Assembly (NCBI RefSeq): GCF_036188265.1
Contig: NZ_CP108093.1
Coordinates: 2,790,001-2,854,000 of the forward strand
Length of the DNA: 64,000 nucleotides
DNA from: Streptomyces sp. NBC_00247
Lineage (GTDB): Bacteria; Actinomycetota; Actinomycetes; Streptomycetales; Streptomycetaceae
Reading direction: 5' to 3'
Shown: one piece after another, positions 59,952-64,000 of the stretch
Layout: each line of letters opens with the position of its first letter
Numbering within the stretch: the stretch's first letter is position 1
Notes under the pieces: generated by a model
Databases searched by the model: none
What the model saw: the letters and a program-made list of their open reading frames with translations, nothing else
What the model was told of the DNA's origin: nothing
Program-made: the position numbers and the translations under genes

Positions 59952-61175
59952 GTGATCGCAAACGTTTCGGCACACCGGCGGGCGAACGCCTTCGCCCAGG
60001 CCCTGGAGGAGCAGTCGCCCCAGGGTGCGGCGGCCGTACAGCCCGAGGAACCGGCCGAACAGGCCGACCACGGAGCACTGTTGGCCCTGGCGAACGGCCT
60101 CGGTGAACTGCCGTCGCCGCAGTTCGATCCCGAAGTCAAAGTGGTGCAGCGAGCACAGCTCGTCGCCGCCATGGAGGCGATGTTCGCGGAGGGTGGCGCG
60201 TCCACGGGCCCTACGGTGCCCGAGCAACGCCCCAGGGGAGCCCACCGGGCCTCCCCGCTCCGCAAGCTCCGGCCCCGTTCCCGCTGGGCGAAGGGGCTCA
60301 CGGCCGGCGGACTGACCGTGGGTGTGGCGGCGGGCGCGTTCGGCGGTGTCGCCGCCGCCAGCTCCGACGCCCTCCCCGGTGACTCGCTGTACGGCCTCAA
60401 GCGGGGCATGGAGGACATCCAGCGCTCCATGGCCGACAGCGACACCGACCGGGGCGAGGCCTTCCTCGACCAGGCCTCGACCCGGCTCAGCGAAGCGCGC
60501 CGCCTGATGGAGCGCGGCCGGTCCGGCCACCTGGACCACGAGTCGCTCGGCGAGATCCGGCGTGCCCTCAGCGGGATGTCGCACGACGCCTCCGAGGGGC
60601 ACCGGCTGCTCCACGCCGCGTACGAACGCGAGGGCACCCTCGGTCCCATCCAGACCCTGGACTCGTTCTCCCGTTCGCACCGTGACAGCTGGAGCAGCCT
60701 GCGCGACCGGCTTCCCGTCCAGCTCACCGACGTCGGGGACAAGGTCAGCTCGGTGCTGGCGGCCATAGACGAAGAGGTCGCACCGCTGGAATCGCTGTTG
60801 CCGCGTACCCCGGACAAGAACGGCGGGGGCACCACGCAGCGGTCCGGGGTACCGCAGGGAGGAGGCGGCTCCTCGCGGACCGCCCCGTCCGCGGCGCCGT
60901 CGTCGGCGCCCTCCTCCGCGGCCTCGTCCGCCGAGGGCGGCTCTCCCTCGCCCTCGGGCTCGGCGTCCCCGGAGTCCGGGGACGGCCTCCTCGGCGGTAC
61001 GGACGGTCTCCTGGACGGCCTGCCGACGGACGACGGCGGCACGCCCTCGGGCTCGGGCGACGCGGAGGGCTCGGGCGGTTCCGACAGCTCCGGCACGCCG
61101 GACGTCACCCTGCCGCCGCTCCTGCCCGGCCTCCTCCCCGGCCTGGGCATCAGCGCGGAGGACGCGGGCGAGTAG
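59952..61175 (+). CDS. rsbN: Anti-sigma factor RsbN (for BldN), DUF5667 domain
   Basis: A 407-residue single-pass membrane protein. The cytosolic N-terminus (MIANVSAHRRANAFAQALEEQ ...) binds the sigma factor. The membrane helix is RWAKGLTAGGLTVGVAAGAFGGVAAAS around residue 120. The outside part has the DUF5667 region ALPGDSLYGLKRGMEDIQRSMADSDTDRGEAFLDQASTRLSEARRLME and a Ser/Gly/Pro-rich tail of about 100 residues. I choose GTG 59952, 8 nt after GAGGAGG; GTG 59943 overlaps that site. It is downstream of bldN, a conserved order. Confidence 0.94.
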   Translation: MIANVSAHRRANAFAQALEEQSPQGAAAVQPEEPAEQADHGALLALANGLGELPSPQFDPEVKVVQRAQLVAAMEAMFAEGGASTGPTVPEQRPRGAHRASPLRKLRPRSRWAKGLTAGGLTVGVAAGAFGGVAAASSDALPGDSLYGLKRGMEDIQRSMADSDTDRGEAFLDQASTRLSEARRLMERGRSGHLDHESLGEIRRALSGMSHDASEGHRLLHAAYEREGTLGPIQTLDSFSRSHRDSWSSLRDRLPVQLTDVGDKVSSVLAAIDEEVAPLESLLPRTPDKNGGGTTQRSGVPQGGGGSSRTAPSAAPSSAPSSAASSAEGGSPSPSGSASPESGDGLLGGTDGLLDGLPTDDGGTPSGSGDAEGSGGSDSSGTPDVTLPPLLPGLLPGLGISAEDAGE

Positions 61176-61259
61176 AGGCCATCCGTACGGCGCCGGCCGT
61201 GTCTGACCATGCGCGTCGGGTCAGCGGGCGGTGTCCGGGGCGGTGCGTCGCAAGGCGGA

Positions 61260-61294
61260 GGACCGCCCGAGTACGGGATGTACTCGGGCGGTCC
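61260..61294. terminator. Terminator between rsbN and the acyltransferase
   Basis: A perfect 15-bp stem (61260-61274 with 61280-61294), 5-nt loop, lies between two convergent genes. Confidence 0.8.
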
Positions 61295-61354
61295 GACAAC
61301 GCCGCCAGGTGCCGTAGCTGTCGTCGCGCACCCGCCAGGAATTGCGGGACGGCC
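61295..61354. repeat. Dispersed intergenic repeat, copy 2
   Basis: GACAACGCCGCCAGGTGCCG through GCACCCGCCAGGAATTGCGG, about 60 bp, is about 80% identical to 49186-49240. It begins directly after the terminator hairpin. It is a short repeat present at least twice in this window, never in a gene. Confidence 0.55.
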
Positions 61355-61418
61355 CTCAGGGGGCGGGCATCCGGATCGACACCGGACGTCCGCCCGCTCG
61401 GTCTGCTTCGGGCTGCGG

Positions 61419-62549
61419 TCAGAAGAACACCGAGCGGCGCTGCACCAGCAGTTTGTAGAGCGTGTGCTGGATCTGTTCGCGTACCTGGTCGGTGAGGTTG
61501 AACATCAGCATCGGGTCCTCCGCCGCTTCGGGCGGGTAGCCGTCGGTCGGGATGGGCTCGCCGAACTGGATGGTCCACTTCGTCGGCAGCGGCACCATGC
61601 CGAGCGGGCCGAGCCAGGGGAAGGTCGGGGTGACGGGGAAGTACGGGAAGCCCAGCAGCCGCGCGACGGTCTTCGCGTTGCCGAGCATGGGGTAGATCTC
61701 CTCGGCGCCCACGATCGAGCAGGGCACGATCGGTACCCCGGCCCGCAGCGCGGTGGACACGAACCCGCCCCGGCCGAAGCGCTGGAGCTTGTACCGGTCT
61801 CCGAAGGGCTTGCCGAGTCCCTTGAAGCCCTCCGGCATCACGCCGACGATCTCGCCGAGTTCGAGCAGTCGCTGCGCGTCCTCCGCGCAGGCCAGGGTGT
61901 GACCGGCCTTCCGGGCCAGTTCGTTGACGACCGGCAGCCGGAAGACGAGGTCGGCGGCGAGCAGCCGCAGGTGGCGCTCGGCCGGGTGGTGGTCGTGCAC
62001 GGCGACCTGGAGCATCAGCCCGTCGAGCGGCAGGGTCCCGGAGTGGTTGGCGACGACGAGCGCGCCGCCGTCCGCGGGGATGTTCTCGATCCCCTTCACC
62101 TCGACGCGGAAGTACTTGTCCGCGAGGGGGCGCAGCAGCGACATCAGGACCTGGTCGGTCAGCTCCTCGTCGTAGCCGAACTCGTCCACCTCGTAATCAC
62201 CGGTCACCCGCCGCCGCAGGAAGGCCAGTCCGCCGGCGATCCGCCGGTCCCAGTCGGCGCGCGCCGGGCTCCCGTGGGTCTCCTCCGCCTCGTGCGCCTC
62301 CTGCGTCCCGGGGGTTGCCGCCCCCGCCCCCTCGTGGGGCTCGCGCGCGTCCTGGGGCGGCCCCGCGCCCGCGCGGCCCTGTCCGGGCACCTGGGCGCCC
62401 GGCAGGGCGCTCACGGGCGCGGCGGTGCCCTCGGGCCGCCCGGCCGGCGCGCCGGGGCCCGTACCGGTCCGGCGCCGCGCGGAACGTGATCCGCCCGCGC
62501 CTCCCCGGGGCCGGTCCTCGTCGAACGGAATGACCTTGGCGTCCGCCAT
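61419..62549 (-). CDS. PlsC-type lysophospholipid acyltransferase
   Basis: A 376-residue acyltransferase. VANHSGTLPLDG is the catalytic region, with Asp 7 residues after His instead of the usual HX4D, a form I recall in Streptomyces homologues. VGVMPEGFKGLGKPF replaces the EGTRS motif, and GVPIVPCSIVGAEEIYPM is the Pro-loop. The N-terminal 100 residues are disordered and Pro/Gly/Glu-rich. It likely adds an acyl group to a lysophospholipid. ATG 62549 follows GAGG at about 6 nt. It is 15 bp beyond the epimerase stop, so the two are one operon. Confidence 0.88.
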   Translation of the reverse strand: MADAKVIPFDEDRPRGGAGGSRSARRRTGTGPGAPAGRPEGTAAPVSALPGAQVPGQGRAGAGPPQDAREPHEGAGAATPGTQEAHEAEETHGSPARADWDRRIAGGLAFLRRRVTGDYEVDEFGYDEELTDQVLMSLLRPLADKYFRVEVKGIENIPADGGALVVANHSGTLPLDGLMLQVAVHDHHPAERHLRLLAADLVFRLPVVNELARKAGHTLACAEDAQRLLELGEIVGVMPEGFKGLGKPFGDRYKLQRFGRGGFVSTALRAGVPIVPCSIVGAEEIYPMLGNAKTVARLLGFPYFPVTPTFPWLGPLGMVPLPTKWTIQFGEPIPTDGYPPEAAEDPMLMFNLTDQVREQIQHTLYKLLVQRRSVFF

Positions 62550-62564
62550 CGTCGATGCGCTCCT

Positions 62565-63668
62565 CTACCTGGCGCCGTGCGTCGTCTGCGTCGTCGTACG
62601 GGCCGTCGTCGGGTCGGCCGGCGGGGTACGGCGCGCCGGACCGGCGAGCGGCAGCGCCGCGAGGTGGTCGACCGCGCGGCCGACCACCTCCGGCGGCAGC
62701 AGCCCGGGGCCGCGGCTGCGGGCGTACTCCGCGAAGGTCCCGGCCGTGGTGAACCTGGGGCGGAAGCCCAGCGTCTCGTACATCTGGGTGGTGGAGACCA
62801 CCCTGCCGTGGGTGAGCAGCCGGATCTGCTCCGGCGAGAAGTCCGTCATGCCGACCGCGCGGAGCGCGGAGCCGACCCAGGTGACGGCGGGCAGCAGCAC
62901 CGGGACCGTGGGCCTCCCGAGGCGGCGCGCGCACTGCGAGAGCAGCAGCACCCCGTCGCCGGCGATGTTGAAGGTGCCGCTGTTGAGGGTGGACCGCCGG
63001 GGTTCGCCCGCCGCGATCCCCAGCACGTCGATCACGTCGTCCTCGTGGACGAACTGGAGCCGGGGGTCGTACCCGAGGACGGTGGGGAGTACGGGCAGCG
63101 CGAGGTAGTCCGCGAGCGGCGAGTCCGGCATCGGGCCGAGGATGTTGGCGAAGCGCAGGACGCAGACCGCGACGTCCGGGCGGCGGCGGGCGAAGCCGCG
63201 CACGTACCCCTCGACCTCCACCGCGTCCTTGGCGAAGCCGCCGCTCGGCAGCGACTTCGGCGGGGTCGTCTCGGTGAAGACGGCCGGGTCGCGCGGGGCG
63301 GAGCCGTAGACGCTGGTGGTGGACTTCACCACCAGGCGCTGGACGGTGGGCGACTTCTGGCAGGCACCGAGGAGCTGCATGGTGCCGATGACGTTGGTTT
63401 CCTTGATCGCCGTCCGGCCGGCCGCGCCGAGCGCCTTGCCGGAGACGTTCAGGTGGACCACGGTGTCCACGGAGTGTTCCGCGAGCACCCGTGCGATGGC
63501 GGGCTGCCGGATGTCGGCGCGCACGAACACCGCGTCGCCCAGCCGGTGCCCGGGCTCGGTCGCGTCGACGGCGATCACCCGGTCCACACCGGGGTCGCGC
63601 TGGACGCGCCGTACGAAGCGGCCTCCCAGCTGCCGAGCCGCTCCTGTGACGAGCACGACCTTCCCCAA
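62565..63668 (-). CDS. NAD-dependent epimerase/dehydratase family protein
   Basis: A 367-residue extended SDR. GKVVLVTGAARQLGGRFVRR is the nucleotide motif; SVYGSAPRDPAVFTET, VEGYVRGFA and RFANILGP are typical of NAD(P)-dependent sugar epimerases and dehydratases. The Tyr-Lys pair is not in the usual YxxxK spacing here, so substrate or activity is uncertain. TTG 63668 follows GGAAGG at 8-9 nt; the frame is open to 63917 but that region is not family-like. It precedes the acyltransferase in the same operon. Confidence 0.85.
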   Translation of the reverse strand: MGKVVLVTGAARQLGGRFVRRVQRDPGVDRVIAVDATEPGHRLGDAVFVRADIRQPAIARVLAEHSVDTVVHLNVSGKALGAAGRTAIKETNVIGTMQLLGACQKSPTVQRLVVKSTTSVYGSAPRDPAVFTETTPPKSLPSGGFAKDAVEVEGYVRGFARRRPDVAVCVLRFANILGPMPDSPLADYLALPVLPTVLGYDPRLQFVHEDDVIDVLGIAAGEPRRSTLNSGTFNIAGDGVLLLSQCARRLGRPTVPVLLPAVTWVGSALRAVGMTDFSPEQIRLLTHGRVVSTTQMYETLGFRPRFTTAGTFAEYARSRGPGLLPPEVVGRAVDHLAALPLAGPARRTPPADPTTARTTTQTTHGAR

Positions 63669-63899
63669 GATCAGCGCCTTCCGTCGGTCCGCGAGGCGGG
63701 ACGCCCGCGGAAAGGGCCGTCCCCTGCCGGTCACCGTAGCGGGTGGATGTTTCCCTGCGGGTTCCCCGGAGCGGGGTTTGACGAACTCGTCGCGTCCAGG
63801 ACCTCGACCGGCGCCGGAGAAACCGCACCCGGAGCGCACCGGAAGCGGCCCCGAGAGAGGCACCACGGGCGGCACCGGGAAAACCGCGGCGGGAAAATA

Positions 63900-63936
63900 C
63901 CGCAGCCCCTCCGCCATGACGGCGGAGGGGCTGCGG
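63900..63936 (-). terminator. Terminator downstream of bS22
   Basis: A perfect 16-bp stem (63900-63915 with 63921-63936), 5-nt loop, 20 bp past the bS22 stop, on the minus strand. It isolates bS22 from the epimerase operon. Confidence 0.82.
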
Positions 63937-63955
63937 AGGCACGAACTGCGTTCGC

Positions 63956-64000
63956 TTACTTCTTGTTGCGACGCTGAACGCGCGTGCGCTTGAGCAGCTT
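63956..64000 (-). CDS. 30S ribosomal protein bS22 (AURKAIP1-type), C-terminus only
   Basis: The visible part encodes KLLKRTRVQRRNKK and a TAA stop, 14 residues from the end of a protein that is 32 residues in all. This basic sequence is the conserved end of bS22, a small ribosomal protein found in actinobacteria. The start lies right of the window. It is too short for most gene finders when complete. Confidence 0.88.
   Translation of the reverse strand, partial: KLLKRTRVQRRNKK

Overview
The window is a stretch of high-GC actinobacterial chromosome, almost certainly Streptomyces. Third codon positions are nearly all G or C, GTG and TTG starts are frequent, and TTA codons are almost absent. 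The right part carries the rex-hemA-hemC-hemD operon with hemB, then a glutaredoxin-like gene, a HAD phosphatase, the developmental sigma factor gene bldN with its N-terminal pro-region, its anti-sigma gene rsbN, a PlsC-type acyltransferase, an epimerase and the tiny ribosomal protein bS22. That gene order is characteristic of Streptomyces. I see no rRNA, tRNA, CRISPR array, insertion sequence or prophage.

Layout, left to right. (1) 0-2.5 kb: a truncated MarR regulator divergent from an aldehyde dehydrogenase, with two matching dyads between them, then a DUF2625 gene. (2) 2.5-8.2 kb, minus strand: a System II cytochrome c maturation operon (TlpA/ResA-like thioredoxin, CcdA, ResB, CcsB), preceded by a Tat-type lipoprotein with a polysaccharide-deacetylase fold. 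(3) 8.4-11.9 kb: a MarR regulator, a receiver-PP2C phosphatase and a second PP2C-like protein with a degenerate active site. (4) 11.9-13.9 kb: hemL and a histidine phosphatase. (5) 14-23 kb: small conserved proteins, a Mut7-C protein, an SDR, RtcB, two DUF3558-like lipoproteins and a SpdB-like DUF2637 protein. (6) 23-27 kb: lysS and argS, divergent. (7) 27-33 kb: GvpU-like protein, phospholipase D/cardiolipin synthase, DoxX/HxlR pair, an XRE-transmembrane protein and a DUF4232 lipoprotein. (8) 33-34.8 kb: a complete abaA/whiJ-type regulatory trio (HATPase, XRE-DUF5753, DUF397) around a densely palindromic control region.

(9) 35.1-38.6 kb is the most accessory-looking island: a phytanoyl-CoA-dioxygenase-like enzyme, a DUF6309-like protein with a ParB/sulfiredoxin-like motif, an SDR whose catalytic Tyr is Phe, and a class III aminotransferase. 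The only two in-frame TTA codons I found in 64 kb are here, one in the dioxygenase and one in the aminotransferase. This suggests a small bldA-controlled specialised-metabolism locus. (10) 38.6-50.4 kb: DHFR-like and quinone-oxidoreductase genes, an MFS exporter followed by a second-type methionine aminopeptidase, an HslV/proteasome-like Ntn hydrolase with a perfect Thr1/Asp17/Lys33 triad, DUF4253, HEAT and YxiG-like proteins, and a MerR regulator fused to a DNA-polymerase sliding-clamp-like domain. (11) 50.4-64 kb: the conserved haem and development block, with a Rex operator upstream of rex and a sigma-BldN-type promoter upstream of rsbN.

How parts work together: hemL, hemA, hemB, hemC and hemD make the tetrapyrrole, and the Ccs/Res/CcdA/TlpA operon attaches haem to cytochromes c outside the membrane. 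Rex ties hem expression to NADH/NAD+ balance. BldN and RsbN form a sigma/anti-sigma pair for aerial development. All database matches are from memory and pattern recognition; no searches were run.
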